Below are positions 1 to 8,642 of a stretch of DNA of 25,065 nucleotides, in pieces (the first letter of the stretch is position 1; the number at the start of each line of letters is the position of its first letter). The DNA is from JAICLV01 sp036380925. GTDB lineage: Bacteria > Actinomycetota > Actinomycetes > Acidothermales > Acidothermaceae. Below the pieces are notes generated by a model. The model ran no database searches and was not told where the DNA came from. It saw only the letters and a list, made by a program, of their open reading frames with translations. Made by a program: the position numbers and the translations under genes. Where the stretch lies: positions 1 to 25,065 of the forward strand of contig DASVDW010000225.1 of the NCBI GenBank assembly GCA_036380925.1, in the 5' to 3' direction.

Positions 1-2386
1 TGATGGCGTAGACGCACACCTGGTGGGCGCCGCCCGAAGCCACCGGCACGGTGACGTCGTAGCCATGCGCCGCGCCGTAACCGGGGAACGCGGCCCCGAC
101 GTCCGGCCGCGACTGGTCCGCGGTCGCGCGCGCCGCCCACACGCCGTCGACGTACACGTGCGCGGTGGTGCTGTTGGGTGTGTCGGGGTCGATCAACCAG
201 CCGGTCACCCGGGCCGCGCCCGGCGCCGCGGTGACCGTGTCGAACGAGCCGCGCGGATTGCCGCCGGGCAGCGTCACGTTGGCGCAGCCGATTCGCGGGT
301 TGACCCCGCCGCCGGCGTTGATGGCGTACACGCACAACTGGTGCGTGCCGCCGAGAAAGCCGGTGAGCGTGGTGGAAAAGCCATGCGCCGCGCCCATTCC
401 GGGGAATGCCGCCCCGACGTCGGGTCGGTTGCCGTTCGCGGTGACCGCCCCCCAGAACATCCCGTCGACATACATGTGGACGTCGATCGGATCGGGCGTG
501 TCGGCGTCCAGGGCCCAGCCGCCGACCTGCATCGCGCCCGGCGCCGGCCAGGCGACCTCGAGGTGCCCGACCGGGACCGCCCTGCCCTGCACGACGCCGG
601 GCACGGTGACCCACGCGCAACCGATCGTCGTCGCGGGGAGGCCGACGTCGGAGTTGTCCGCGCGCACGCAGACGGTGTGGCCGCCGGGGGACGCCGGCAC
701 GGTGATGTCGTAGCCGCGATCGGCCGGGTACGCCGGGTAGACCGCGGTGACGTCCGGCCGCGAGCCCCCGGTGGTGCCGCTGCCGGCGACCGAACCGCTC
801 ACGGTGACGGTGAGGCTCGCCGGGTTCGTCGTGGTGGCGCGCGCCGCCCATCCGGTGACCTCGACCTGGCCGGTCGACACCTGCGCGTGCTCGAACGAGC
901 CGAACGCCCCGCCGATCACGATCTGCGTGCTCCACGGTCGCGCGCTCTGCCCGTTTTGGCTGCTGGTCAGCGTGAGCGAGTAGACCCCGTTGGGCAGCGC
1001 CGCGCCGTCGTCACCGGTCATGTCCCACACGGTGTCGATCGAGGCGCCCGACCCGGCGATGGTGCGCACCGTGTTGCCGCCGCTGTCTTGCACGGCGAGC
1101 TGCCAGTCGCCGGGCGCGAGCAGTCCGGCCGTCACGTGGACCGAGCCGCCGGTCGACAGCGAGCGCGGTGTGGTGACGATCGCCGCCGGGTTCACCAGGC
1201 CGGCGCCGATGTCGGCGAGCGCCATCTGCCGGATCTGCGGGAGCAGCGCGTACGCGCCACTGCCCGGACAACTCGTCAGGTCCACGTCGCGGTGGCCGGA
1301 GATGACGTTGAGATCCACCCGGGTGCCGGACGCGAAGCGGGAGCCGCTGAACGGGGCCGCCGTCAACGTGGTCCGGCCGACCGGGTTGTCGTACGCCATC
1401 GCGAGCTTCCACGCGATCAGCTTCGACACCGCGTCGACCATCGCCGGCGGTGGCGTCACCGAGGTGTAGGTGCCGATGAGCGAGACCCCGAAGCTGTCGG
1501 TGTTGAATCCGCCGGTGTGCGCGCCGAGCACGGCCTTGTCGACGCCGCCCGCGCGGCCTTCCCAGATGCGCCCGAACTTGTCGACCAGGAAGTTGTAGCC
1601 GACGTCGCACCAACCCTCTCCTTGGACGTGGTAGGCGTAGATCGAGCGGATGATCGCCGGGACGTCGCCGGCGGCGTAGCTGTTCGACGTCACCGTGTGG
1701 TGGACGAACGCCACCTTCGGCGAACCGGTGTACTCCGGCCCGCTGGGGCAGGCGCTTAGTCGAAGCGACTCGTCGGCGCCCCACTGCGCACGGGTCAAGA
1801 TGGCCGGTTGCGTGGCGTCGGCCAACGCGCTGCGCACCGCCGGCGTGGAGCCGGCCGTCTTGTCGGCGGCCGATGTGCCCGGGTCGATCAGATCGACCCG
1901 CAGATCGCGCGGGCTCGCGCCGACGACCGCGTCGACGCGAACTTGGACGCCGTCCGCGTGGTCGACCCACAGCGGGTCGGTGCCGTCGCGCACCGGGATC
2001 TGCGTGGACGAACGGCCTGCGTCGCGGTTCGCGTCCGCCCCGATGTCGGTGGATTCGATGCGCTGCCAATCACTCCACTGGCCGTCGGTGCGCACCCGAA
2101 TGTCAGCCGTCAACGACCGCACCGCGGGGTCGTGCGCCCATGACAGGCCGACCGCGCGGAAGTCTCCAGTCGATTCCTGTGGCCCGGCGGGGGCCACCGC
2201 GGCGCCCTTCAGCAGCCCGGAGGAGGAAGCGGGCGACGGCAGCGCGCTCGCGGGGACCGCGACGTGGTGCAGCGTGGGCGCCACCGGGTGCGCGGTGGGC
2301 GTGGGCGGCGACGCGACCGGCAACACGACGACGGCGGCCGGGACGGTGAGCGCCAACAGCGACAACGGAAGCATGCGACGCCGCAC
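1..2386 (-). CDS. Secreted N-acetylmuramoyl-L-alanine amidase (PGRP type) with C-terminal repeat modules, 3' end outside window
   Basis: This is a zinc amidase that would cleave the MurNAc-L-Ala bond of peptidoglycan outside the cell. The GTG start at 2386 follows AGGAG by 8 bases; an in-frame ATG lies four codons later. Residues 1-30 (RRRMLPLSLLALTV...) look like a signal peptide. A PGRP/Amidase_2 domain spans about 195-395. Candidate zinc ligands are the HH pair at 229-230, H365 in SGHRD, and C373 in SCPG; GYNFLVDKFGRIWEGR (263-278) is typical of the family. Residues about 400-485 resemble a FlgD-type Ig-like domain (GDWQLAVQDSGGNTVRTI, DDGAALPNGVYSLTL). Three modules of 106-111 residues then begin near 496, 607 and 713. 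They share RPDVGAAFPG, GWALDPDTP-like and HQVCVYAIN-like motifs. The frame is open at base 1, so the full length is unknown. The module function is unknown; wall or surface binding is my inference. It follows the DUF2142 gene after a repeat-rich gap. Confidence 0.92.
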   Translation of the reverse strand, partial: MRRRMLPLSLLALTVPAAVVVLPVASPPTPTAHPVAPTLHHVAVPASALPSPASSSGLLKGAAVAPAGPQESTGDFRAVGLSWAHDPAVRSLTADIRVRTDGQWSDWQRIESTDIGADANRDAGRSSTQIPVRDGTDPLWVDHADGVQVRVDAVVGASPRDLRVDLIDPGTSAADKTAGSTPAVRSALADATQPAILTRAQWGADESLRLSACPSGPEYTGSPKVAFVHHTVTSNSYAAGDVPAIIRSIYAYHVQGEGWCDVGYNFLVDKFGRIWEGRAGGVDKAVLGAHTGGFNTDSFGVSLIGTYTSVTPPPAMVDAVSKLIAWKLAMAYDNPVGRTTLTAAPFSGSRFASGTRVDLNVISGHRDVDLTSCPGSGAYALLPQIRQMALADIGAGLVNPAAIVTTPRSLSTGGSVHVTAGLLAPGDWQLAVQDSGGNTVRTIAGSGASIDTVWDMTGDDGAALPNGVYSLTLTSSQNGQSARPWSTQIVIGGAFGSFEHAQVSTGQVEVTGWAARATTTNPASLTVTVSGSVAGSGTTGGSRPDVTAVYPAYPADRGYDITVPASPGGHTVCVRADNSDVGLPATTIGCAWVTVPGVVQGRAVPVGHLEVAWPAPGAMQVGGWALDADTPDPIDVHMYVDGMFWGAVTANGNRPDVGAAFPGMGAAHGFSTTLTGFLGGTHQLCVYAINAGGGVNPRIGCANVTLPGGNPRGSFDTVTAAPGAARVTGWLIDPDTPNSTTAHVYVDGVWAARATADQSRPDVGAAFPGYGAAHGYDVTVPVASGGAHQVCVYAI

Positions 2387-2413
2387 TGGAGTGACTCCTG
2401 TTAACTAATGGGA

Positions 2414-2438
2414 CTTAGGACTTGCGCGCCCACCTAAG
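2414..2438. promoter_or_regulatory. Inverted repeat CTTAGG-N13-CCTAAG upstream of the amidase
   Basis: Perfect 6-base arms at 2414-2419 and 2433-2438 lie 28 bases upstream of the amidase GTG start. The arms could bind a dimeric regulator (centre-to-centre 19 bases) or form a leader hairpin. No convincing -35/-10 pair was recognised next to it, so the role is inferred only from position and symmetry. Confidence 0.3.
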
Positions 2439-2518
2439 CACGTTTCGTCCAAGATCGTGATGACTCTCAGCATTTATCGGCCGATGTCGGCAGGCACTCA
2501 AGCGGCGCGCGACGGCGG

Positions 2519-2579
2519 CCTCACCCGAGCGGGCTCACCCCGAGTGGGCGAACACACGGGCTCACCCCGAGTGGGCGAA
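2519..2579 (+). repeat. Repeat A: two copies (plus one decayed copy) of a 22-base unit
   Basis: The unit GGGCTCACCCCGAGTGGGCG(AA) occurs at 2531-2552 and 2558-2579, a 27-base period. A decayed copy (CCTCACCCGAGCGGGC) is at 2519-2534. Its core CGAGTGGGC (2541-2549, 2568-2576) is the reverse complement of the core of repeat B just downstream, so the two families face each other. Confidence 0.8.
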
Positions 2580-2612
2580 TACGTTCGCGACACGCCGAGC
2601 GCGCCTCGCGGT

Positions 2613-2690
2613 TATCTGCCCACTCGACCCCGGAGGCCAGCGGGGCGCCGAGTATCTGCCCACTCGACACCGGAGGCCCGCGGGGCGCCG
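2613..2690 (+). repeat. Repeat B: two 38-base direct repeats abutting the DUF2142 stop codon
   Basis: Copies at 2613-2650 and 2653-2690 differ at only a few positions (ACCCCGG/ACACCGG, CCAGCGG/CCCGCGG) and have a 40-base period. Each starts TATCTGCCCACTCGA. The cores GCCCACTCG (2618-2626, 2658-2666) can pair with the CGAGTGGGC cores of repeat A, giving a 9-bp stem with a loop of about 41 bases for the inner pair. The cluster could act as an unusual terminator or RNA-stability element after the DUF2142 gene. No T-tract is present. Confidence 0.8.
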
Positions 2691-2691
2691 G

Positions 2692-4323
2692 TCAGGGACG
2701 CGCCGAAACGCCGACGTCGGCCCGCCGCGCCGCCGGCGACCGCGAGTACTCGGGCGCGTCGCGTCGGGCCAGCAGCGCGGCGGCGGCCAACGCGCACAGC
2801 GCGCACACCGCCCCGACCGCGGCGAGCGCCCGCAGCCGCAACGGGCTCCAGGCCGAGAAAACGCCGATCTGGCCGAGGAAACCGTCGCCGGTGTAGAAGT
2901 GCGCGACCCCGGCCCAAAGCCCGATCGCGGCGACCGCCGCGGCCGCGATCGGCAACAGCGCGAAGGGCAGCCACGGCCGGCCGCGTCGGCCGCCCTGGCC
3001 TGGCCGCAGCGCGCACGCGAGCGTCGCGGCGATGGCGGCGACGCCGCCGAAGATGTAGCGGCCCTGCACTCCCTGCAGCGCCCCGGTGCGCTCGGACGCC
3101 GCGTGCGAGGTGTACATGATCGCGATCAGCGGTGTCAGCCACGCCAGTTGCGCGAGCAGCGCGCCGCCCAGGTTCCCCCTGGCCCGCGCGACACCGACCG
3201 CCAGCAGCAGCCCGAGCACGATGGTGGCCGCGGCGGTGACGGCGGACGGCGGCGGCGCCTCCAGCCAGCCGAAATCGGCGAAGAACGACCGGAACAGCGC
3301 CGGGAAGAACCCGTGCAGCCAGCTTCCGAGCGAGAGGTCGCCGCGCTTGGTCAGCAGGTCGAGATACGACCGCGGGTAGCCGTCGGGTTGCAGCGCGCCG
3401 AACCGGACGACGTTGGCGACCCACCAGGCCAGGCCCGGCAGCAGGAGCAGGCCGGTGGCGGCCGCCGCCTTTCCGGTGCGGCGCAGGCCAAAGCGCTTTG
3501 CTCGCAAGGCGAACGCGGCCACCACCAGCGCCAGCATCGGCAGCGCGGTGCCCTTTGTCAGCAGCAACGCGGACATGACGATGCCCAAGGAGACCGCCCA
3601 CCAGCGGGCCCGGGGCCGGCTGGCCACCTCCAGCGCGAGCCAGGTGACCGCCGCCGACAAGGTGATGGCCAGCGTGTCGTTGTTCACCGCGGCCCCGATA
3701 TGGGTCAGCTGCGGCAGCGCGACCGGCAAGAACGCCGCGGCCGCCGAGCCGGACGGCCCAACACCGAGCGACCGAGCGATCCGAAACGCCAGGAACGGCA
3801 ACGGCAGCAACAACAACGCCGAGCACAGCCGCAAGATGAGCAACGCGGTGTGCGGCGTCTTGTCGATGACGTCGAAGAGCCGGGCCGGCACGGCCAGCAC
3901 CGCGAAGTAGCCGGGCGGGTGCTGGGTCATCTGGTCGTAGTCGTACGGGGTCGCGGCGCCCATCGGTCGCGCGCCGAGTTCGTTCAACGTCGCGCCGGTC
4001 AGCTGATCGGGCGCCGGACGCCGCAACGGGCCGAGGTCGTTGATCGTGTTCAGCCCGATGCCGCCGAAGCCCACGTCGTGGTACGACGCCTTCACCGCAG
4101 GGAAGATTCGGGCGTCGCCCGGCGCGGGGTAGCTGTGCCAGTACGCGAGCCGAAGCGTGGTCGAGACCTGCTGCGGCTCGTCCGGCGCGCGGTAGTCAGG
4201 CGTCACGCAGGCCCAGATGACCAGCACGCCGTACAGCAGCACGGTGGCCAATGCGAGCAACGGCCCGACCGGCGGCGGCCCGCCCGGCGACCGCCGCGCC
4301 CGATGCCGCGCCCCGACGTTCAC
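2692..4323 (-). CDS. Polytopic membrane protein, DUF2142 family
   Basis: A 543-residue predicted multi-spanning protein. The GTG start at 4323 overlaps the rmlD stop by 4 bases (GTGA), which decides the start against a longer Arg-rich upstream extension. A first membrane helix is at about 21-40 (LLALATVLLYGVLVIWACV). A PDYRAPDEPQQ motif follows at 42-52 and QHPPGYF at 134-140; both resemble the extracytoplasmic-loop motifs of DUF2142 and GT-C-fold glycosyltransferases, where acidic residues after the first helix are catalytic. Many further hydrophobic segments follow, for example around LLILRLCSALLLLPLPFLAF. Last of the coupled rml chain, it probably acts on lipid-linked sugars at the membrane. 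Its substrate is not readable from the sequence and direct family evidence for activity is thin. Confidence 0.88.
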   Translation of the reverse strand: MNVGARHRARRSPGGPPPVGPLLALATVLLYGVLVIWACVTPDYRAPDEPQQVSTTLRLAYWHSYPAPGDARIFPAVKASYHDVGFGGIGLNTINDLGPLRRPAPDQLTGATLNELGARPMGAATPYDYDQMTQHPPGYFAVLAVPARLFDVIDKTPHTALLILRLCSALLLLPLPFLAFRIARSLGVGPSGSAAAAFLPVALPQLTHIGAAVNNDTLAITLSAAVTWLALEVASRPRARWWAVSLGIVMSALLLTKGTALPMLALVVAAFALRAKRFGLRRTGKAAAATGLLLLPGLAWWVANVVRFGALQPDGYPRSYLDLLTKRGDLSLGSWLHGFFPALFRSFFADFGWLEAPPPSAVTAAATIVLGLLLAVGVARARGNLGGALLAQLAWLTPLIAIMYTSHAASERTGALQGVQGRYIFGGVAAIAATLACALRPGQGGRRGRPWLPFALLPIAAAAVAAIGLWAGVAHFYTGDGFLGQIGVFSAWSPLRLRALAAVGAVCALCALAAAALLARRDAPEYSRSPAARRADVGVSARP

Positions 4324-5195
4324 GGCCGAGCGCCGCCGAACGCCTCGGCCGCCCCCGCGACGGCGGCGTGCAAGGCCTCGCGCCAGTGCCGCATGGGCGG
4401 CAAGCCGGCCGCCCGCCATCTGCGGTCGCCGAGCACCGAGTAGGCCGGGCGCGGCGCCGGCCGCGGGAACGCGGCGGTCGTGGTCGGGCGCACCCGCTGC
4501 GGGTCGGCGCCCAGCTCCTCGAAGATCGCGCGGGCGAAGTGGAACCAGGTGGTCGACCCCGCGTTCGTGCAGTGGTACACCCCGGGGTCGGCGGACGACG
4601 CGGCGAGCGCGACCAACCCGGCGGCGAGGTCGTGCGACCAGGTGGGCGAGCCGTGCTGGTCGTCGACGACCGAAATCGTCTCGCGCTCGCGTTCAAGGCG
4701 AGCGATGGTCTTGACGAAGTTCGCGCCCGACGCGCCGTAGACCCAGGCGGTGCGGACGATGTGCGCGCCGGGATGCGCCTGCACGACGGCCCGCTCCCCC
4801 GCGAGCTTGGTGCGGCCGTAGACGCTGCGCGGACCGGTCGGCGCGTCCTCGTCATACGGTTCGCTGGCGTCGCCGGGAAACACGTAGTCGGTCGACACGT
4901 GCACCAGCCGAGCCGCGGACGACGCGCTTGCGACCGCCAAGTTGCGCGGTCCGACGACATTGCCGAGGGTCGCCCCCGCCTCGTCGGTCTCGGCGGCGTC
5001 GACCGCCGTGTAGGCGGCCGCGTTGATCACGACGTCCGGCCGGATGTCGGCGAACGCGGCTCGAACCGCGGCCTCGTCGGCGATGTCGAGCTGCGCCCGG
5101 GGTAGACCCACGACGTCGACGTCGCGGCCGCGCAACGCCGCCAACAGGTCGACGCCGAGCTGCCCGCCGGCCCCCGCGATCAGCCAACGCGTCAT
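4320..5195 (-). CDS. rmlD: dTDP-4-dehydrorhamnose reductase
   Basis: Reduces dTDP-4-keto-L-rhamnose to dTDP-L-rhamnose with NAD(P)H, the last step of the cytosolic pathway. The 291-residue product has the family's usual length. It shows the Rossmann motif GAGGQLG (8-14), INAAAYTAVDAAE (about 57-69), STDYVF (101-106) with the catalytic Thr, and the SDR pair Y126/K130 in YGRTKLAGE. Near the C-terminus the substrate-region motif RPAYSVL is present. ATG at 5195 overlaps the rmlB stop (ATGA), and its own TGA overlaps the DUF2142 start (GTGA), so it sits mid-operon. No key residue is missing. RmlD is the rhamnose-specific member of the set, which argues that the pathway product is rhamnose and not another deoxysugar. 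Confidence 0.95.
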   Translation of the reverse strand: MTRWLIAGAGGQLGVDLLAALRGRDVDVVGLPRAQLDIADEAAVRAAFADIRPDVVINAAAYTAVDAAETDEAGATLGNVVGPRNLAVASASSAARLVHVSTDYVFPGDASEPYDEDAPTGPRSVYGRTKLAGERAVVQAHPGAHIVRTAWVYGASGANFVKTIARLERERETISVVDDQHGSPTWSHDLAAGLVALAASSADPGVYHCTNAGSTTWFHFARAIFEELGADPQRVRPTTTAAFPRPAPRPAYSVLGDRRWRAAGLPPMRHWREALHAAVAGAAEAFGGARP

Positions 5196-6178
5196 CGGGA
5201 GAGCGCGGCCTTCTCTTTCAGCGGACGCCACCACGACTCGTTGTCGCGGTACCAGCGCACGGTCTGGGCGAGCCCGTCGTCGAACGTGGTGCCGGGCGCG
5301 TAGCCCATGGCACGCAGCTTCGCGTCGTCCAAGGAATAGCGACGGTCGTGGTTCTTGCGGTCCTCGACGTACTCGACGGATGACCAGTCGGCGCCACAGG
5401 CGTCGAGCAGCTTTTGGGTCAACTCTTTGTTGGTGAGCTCCAGCCCGCCGCCGATGTTGTAGTACTCGCCGGGCGCGCCCTTCTCCACGACGAGCTGAAT
5501 GCCGCGGCAGTGGTCGTCGACGTGCAGCCAGTCGCGGATGTTCATGCCGTCGCCGTACAACGGCACCTTTTTGCCGTCGATCAGGTTCGTCACGAACAGC
5601 GGGATGACCTTCTCGGGGAACTGGTACGGCCCATAGTTGTTCGTGCAGCGAGTGACCGAGACGTTCAGCCCGTAGGTGCCGGCGTAAGCACGAGCCAGCA
5701 GGTCGGCGCCGGCTTTGCTTGCCGAGTAAGGAGAATTCGGCTCGAGGATGTGGCCTTCCGTCCACGACCCCTCGGGAATGGTGCCGTACACCTCGTCGGT
5801 GGAGACGTGCACGACACGCCCGACGCCGGCCTTGACGCAGGCGTCGAACAACGTCTGCGCCCCAAGCACGTTGGTGACGACGAACTCGGCGGCGCCGAAG
5901 ATCGACCGGTCGACATGCGACTCCGCGGCGAAGTTCACCACGATGTCGTGGCCCGGCAGCGCCTCGGCGAGCTGGGCGGCGTCGCAAATGTCGCCTTGCA
6001 CAAAGCGGTAGCGGGTGTTGTCGGCGATCGGGGCGAGGTTCTCGAGGTTGCCGGCGTAGGTGAGCTTGTCATAGACCGTCACCTCCGCGTCTTCGAAGCC
6101 GGCGTAGCCGCCCGACAGCATGGTCCGCACGTAATGCGATCCGATGAAGCCAGCGGCGCCTGTCACGAGCACGCGCAT
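5192..6178 (-). CDS. rmlB: dTDP-glucose 4,6-dehydratase
   Basis: Converts dTDP-glucose to dTDP-4-keto-6-deoxyglucose using bound NAD+. The 328-residue extended SDR has GAAGFIGS (7-14), YDKLTYAGNLENL (36-48), NFAAESHVDRS (82-92), the catalytic triad region STDEVYG with T127-D128-E129, and Y151-x3-K155 in YSASK. TRCTNNYGPYQFPEKVIP and the C-terminal DRKNHDRRYSLD stretch are diagnostic of RmlB among SDR enzymes. The ATG is preceded by only a weak Shine-Dalgarno (GGA). The gene begins 67 bases after the upstream GT-C-like gene, so it may have its own promoter, although I found no consensus. Its stop overlaps the rmlD start (ATGA). Confidence 0.97.
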   Translation of the reverse strand: MRVLVTGAAGFIGSHYVRTMLSGGYAGFEDAEVTVYDKLTYAGNLENLAPIADNTRYRFVQGDICDAAQLAEALPGHDIVVNFAAESHVDRSIFGAAEFVVTNVLGAQTLFDACVKAGVGRVVHVSTDEVYGTIPEGSWTEGHILEPNSPYSASKAGADLLARAYAGTYGLNVSVTRCTNNYGPYQFPEKVIPLFVTNLIDGKKVPLYGDGMNIRDWLHVDDHCRGIQLVVEKGAPGEYYNIGGGLELTNKELTQKLLDACGADWSSVEYVEDRKNHDRRYSLDDAKLRAMGYAPGTTFDDGLAQTVRWYRDNESWWRPLKEKAALSR

Positions 6179-6245
6179 GAGGTCATCCGTTCTACAAAGG
6201 GCTCAAGTCTGCGTCATTCTGCCAGGCGATCGCGGTCGAGCCCGG

Positions 6246-8642
6246 TCACGACGACGGCGCGACCTGTCCGAGCCACAACACGATCGGCAGCGGCGTCGGC
6301 GCGTCCGGCCTGCTGACCAGGGTGTGGCCGACCTCGGTGGTGTCCAGCGTCGCGGTCGGCTGCGCCGGCCACACCACGTCGCCGGGCGCCAGCTGCTTGT
6401 CCGCCGTCCCGTCGACCAGCGCCATCAGCCGCCCGCCGCGCGCGTGCACCCGGTCGGCGACGCGCCGCAGGGCGGCCTCGTCGTCCCCGCCTTCGAGGAA
6501 GCCGGCGCCGACCCCGCACATCACCCGCAGCGCGCCCGGCCACGCCGTCTTGCCCTGGCCGCCGAACGCCAGGACGACGTCGTCAGGGCGCAGCTGGTCG
6601 CACACGCGGTCGACCAGCGCCACCTCGCCGGCCTCGGTCTGCATGGTGAAGACGTGACGACTGCTCCACCACGCCGGGGTGACGACCAGCGCGGCGGCGC
6701 ACGCCACGCCCACGACGCGAGCGCCCCACACGATGGTGAGGTCGGCGCCCCATCGCCGCTCCAACCGGTCGACCGCGCCGGCGATCGCGGCGAACGCCAG
6801 GAGCACGATGCCGGGAATCGCCACGGGGACGAACCGCCGGTCGGCCCACGGATGGTCGGGGGTGATGCTCGGCGAGTACAGCACCGCCGCGGTCATCCCG
6901 ACGAAGACGAGCAGCGCCGGCAGCCACTCCCGGCGGGCCCCGCGAGTCAGGTCGTAGGCCAGCCAAACGGCGCCGGCCAGGGCGAGCGCCAACGCCGTCC
7001 AACCGAAGTACCACGACAGCCACCGCAGCGACTGCTCGTAGTACGACCTGGTCGGATCGACCGGCATGCCGAGATATTGCTGCACCCTGGCCACGTACTG
7101 CGCGCCACCGGAGTGTGGATCTGCCCGCCCGGTCGAGACATACGGCCGGACGACGAAGAACAGGCCGATCGCCGCGACCCCCGCGCCAGCAAGCACCGGC
7201 CACTTCGTCGACCGGTCACGACGCGGCCGTTCCTGCGACCACCACACCGCCCGGTTCACCGCCCAGCCCGCGACCACGAAGGCGGCCACTCCCAGCGCGG
7301 CGACCACGTGCCACTTCGGTCGGCTGGCCGGCAGCACAATCCCCACCAGCGCGGCGAAGAAGAGCCCGATCAGCACGACGACCTCCGGCCAACCGCGGGG
7401 GTGCTCGACGGTCGCCGGCCGTCGGGACGCCCAGCCGGCGCGCACGCCGATCACGGTCAACGCGATGGCGAGCACGAACCCGCCGCCCGCGAGCGCGAGA
7501 CTGCCTCCGACGTGCTTGGTGTACGGCCAGGTCAAGACGACGCAGTCGAACGCGCCGGCGAGCAGACCGGCGCCAAGGCCGAGCGCGAGCGGCTTCCACG
7601 CGCGTTGCCGGTGGAAAGCCAGCCAGCCGATGAACGGAACCAACGGGAGCAGGTCGGCGACGGCGTCGATGCGGACCACCGAGACCAGGCCGAGCACCAT
7701 GGCGCCGACGAAGAGCGCCGGCCGGGCGAGCGGCCACCGGGTCGGGTCGGCGCGGCCGTCCGGGCCGCGCAGCGCGGCGTCCGGCTCGCTGACCGGCCGA
7801 AGGCGGGCGGCCAGCAGCGCGTCGAGCACGACCGCGAGGCCGCCGAGCAAGATCAGCTGCGCCGACGGCTCGCTGTAGGTGGCCCGCATCACGATCAGCT
7901 GCGGTTGCGCGAACGCGAGCGCCAAGACGGCGAGTGGCGCCCAGCGCGGTCCGAGCAGCCGAGCGGCGACGCCGGCGAACGCGAGCAACGCGAAAGCGCC
8001 GATGAAGGCGTTGGCGTGCAACACGCCGGCGACGCCGGCCAGCCACCCGCCGACCGCCATGAGGACCGGCACCCCGGTCATGAACTGCGGAATGATCTGG
8101 CCGCCCTGCTGGTAGAACCCTTGCGACACCAGGTTCAGATCGGGGTCGGGGCCGCCGAAGGCGGCGGCGTGCGTGGGCGCCTGGATGGTGCCGTGGTCGG
8201 CCAACCAGATCGAGTTCAGCGCGTACGAGCCGGGGTCGCGGCGGACCAGCAGGTCTTGCGCGCTGGTCTGAAACGCGAGCACGCCGAACCCCACCACGAC
8301 CGCCAGCACCGCGACGACCACCCACCACGGGACGGCGCCCATCGCGGCCGCCCGCAGATCGGCGACCCGCGCCGCCGGCCGGACGAACAGCGCGGCGACC
8401 GCCAGGCCCAGCACGAGCGCCGGAACCGGGTGGTAGCTGTGCAGCAGGACGAGCGGCAACGAGGCCAACACCCAGCCCGCCACCACAACCGCCGGGAGCA
8501 CCGAGCCGATCGCGAGCAGCCGCGCCGGCAGCGACGCCCACGCAAGTGCGGCCGGTGGCGCGCCGTCCGGCCTCGCTCGCCGGGACCGCGGGGACCGCGA
8601 CGTCGGCTTGGCCGCCGCTGCGGCGTCCTCGTGCAGGGTCAC
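6246..8642 (-). CDS. Large polytopic membrane protein, GT-C-like glycosyltransferase candidate
   Basis: A 798-residue protein. GTG at 8642 overlaps the stop of the preceding DUF2079 gene (GTGA). Residues 1-35 are polar and basic (cytosolic tail). About a dozen hydrophobic segments follow from residue 40, and a soluble C-terminal part of about 120 residues begins after the last helix near WWSSRHVF. After the second or third helix the loop carries RRDPGSYALNS (134-144). An Arg-Arg-Asp-Pro loop of this kind occurs in actinobacterial GT-C (PMT-like) membrane proteins, whose loop Asp is the usual catalytic candidate. I infer transfer of a sugar from a polyprenyl-phosphate donor on the outer face. 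Donor and acceptor cannot be read. The position between rmlA/DUF2079 and rmlB links it to deoxysugar use. Confidence 0.85.
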   Translation of the reverse strand: MTLHEDAAAAAKPTSRSPRSRRARPDGAPPAALAWASLPARLLAIGSVLPAVVVAGWVLASLPLVLLHSYHPVPALVLGLAVAALFVRPAARVADLRAAAMGAVPWWVVVAVLAVVVGFGVLAFQTSAQDLLVRRDPGSYALNSIWLADHGTIQAPTHAAAFGGPDPDLNLVSQGFYQQGGQIIPQFMTGVPVLMAVGGWLAGVAGVLHANAFIGAFALLAFAGVAARLLGPRWAPLAVLALAFAQPQLIVMRATYSEPSAQLILLGGLAVVLDALLAARLRPVSEPDAALRGPDGRADPTRWPLARPALFVGAMVLGLVSVVRIDAVADLLPLVPFIGWLAFHRQRAWKPLALGLGAGLLAGAFDCVVLTWPYTKHVGGSLALAGGGFVLAIALTVIGVRAGWASRRPATVEHPRGWPEVVVLIGLFFAALVGIVLPASRPKWHVVAALGVAAFVVAGWAVNRAVWWSQERPRRDRSTKWPVLAGAGVAAIGLFFVVRPYVSTGRADPHSGGAQYVARVQQYLGMPVDPTRSYYEQSLRWLSWYFGWTALALALAGAVWLAYDLTRGARREWLPALLVFVGMTAAVLYSPSITPDHPWADRRFVPVAIPGIVLLAFAAIAGAVDRLERRWGADLTIVWGARVVGVACAAALVVTPAWWSSRHVFTMQTEAGEVALVDRVCDQLRPDDVVLAFGGQGKTAWPGALRVMCGVGAGFLEGGDDEAALRRVADRVHARGGRLMALVDGTADKQLAPGDVVWPAQPTATLDTTEVGHTLVSRPDAPTPLPIVLWLGQVAPSS

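Larger units (their letters stand above)
2387..2691. other. 305-base intergenic region between the DUF2142 gene and the amidase
   Basis: No credible gene lies here. The half next to the DUF2142 stop (2519-2690) holds a cluster of direct and inverted repeats, annotated separately. The half next to the amidase holds the inverted repeat at 2414-2438 and a tandem 7-mer doublet (AAGTCCT/AAGTCCC on the minus strand). The region must contain whatever ends the upstream operon and starts amidase transcription, but no consensus promoter was identified. Confidence 0.7.

Noticed and set aside
23..1759. 578-codon plus-strand frame over the amidase
   Set aside because: The opposite strand encodes an amidase with zinc ligands, FlgD-like domain and repeats; the plus frame is compositionally biased.
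2519..2690. Insertion-sequence ends
   Set aside because: Repeats A and B are inverted relative to each other, but no transposase frame or target duplication lies between them (33 bases).
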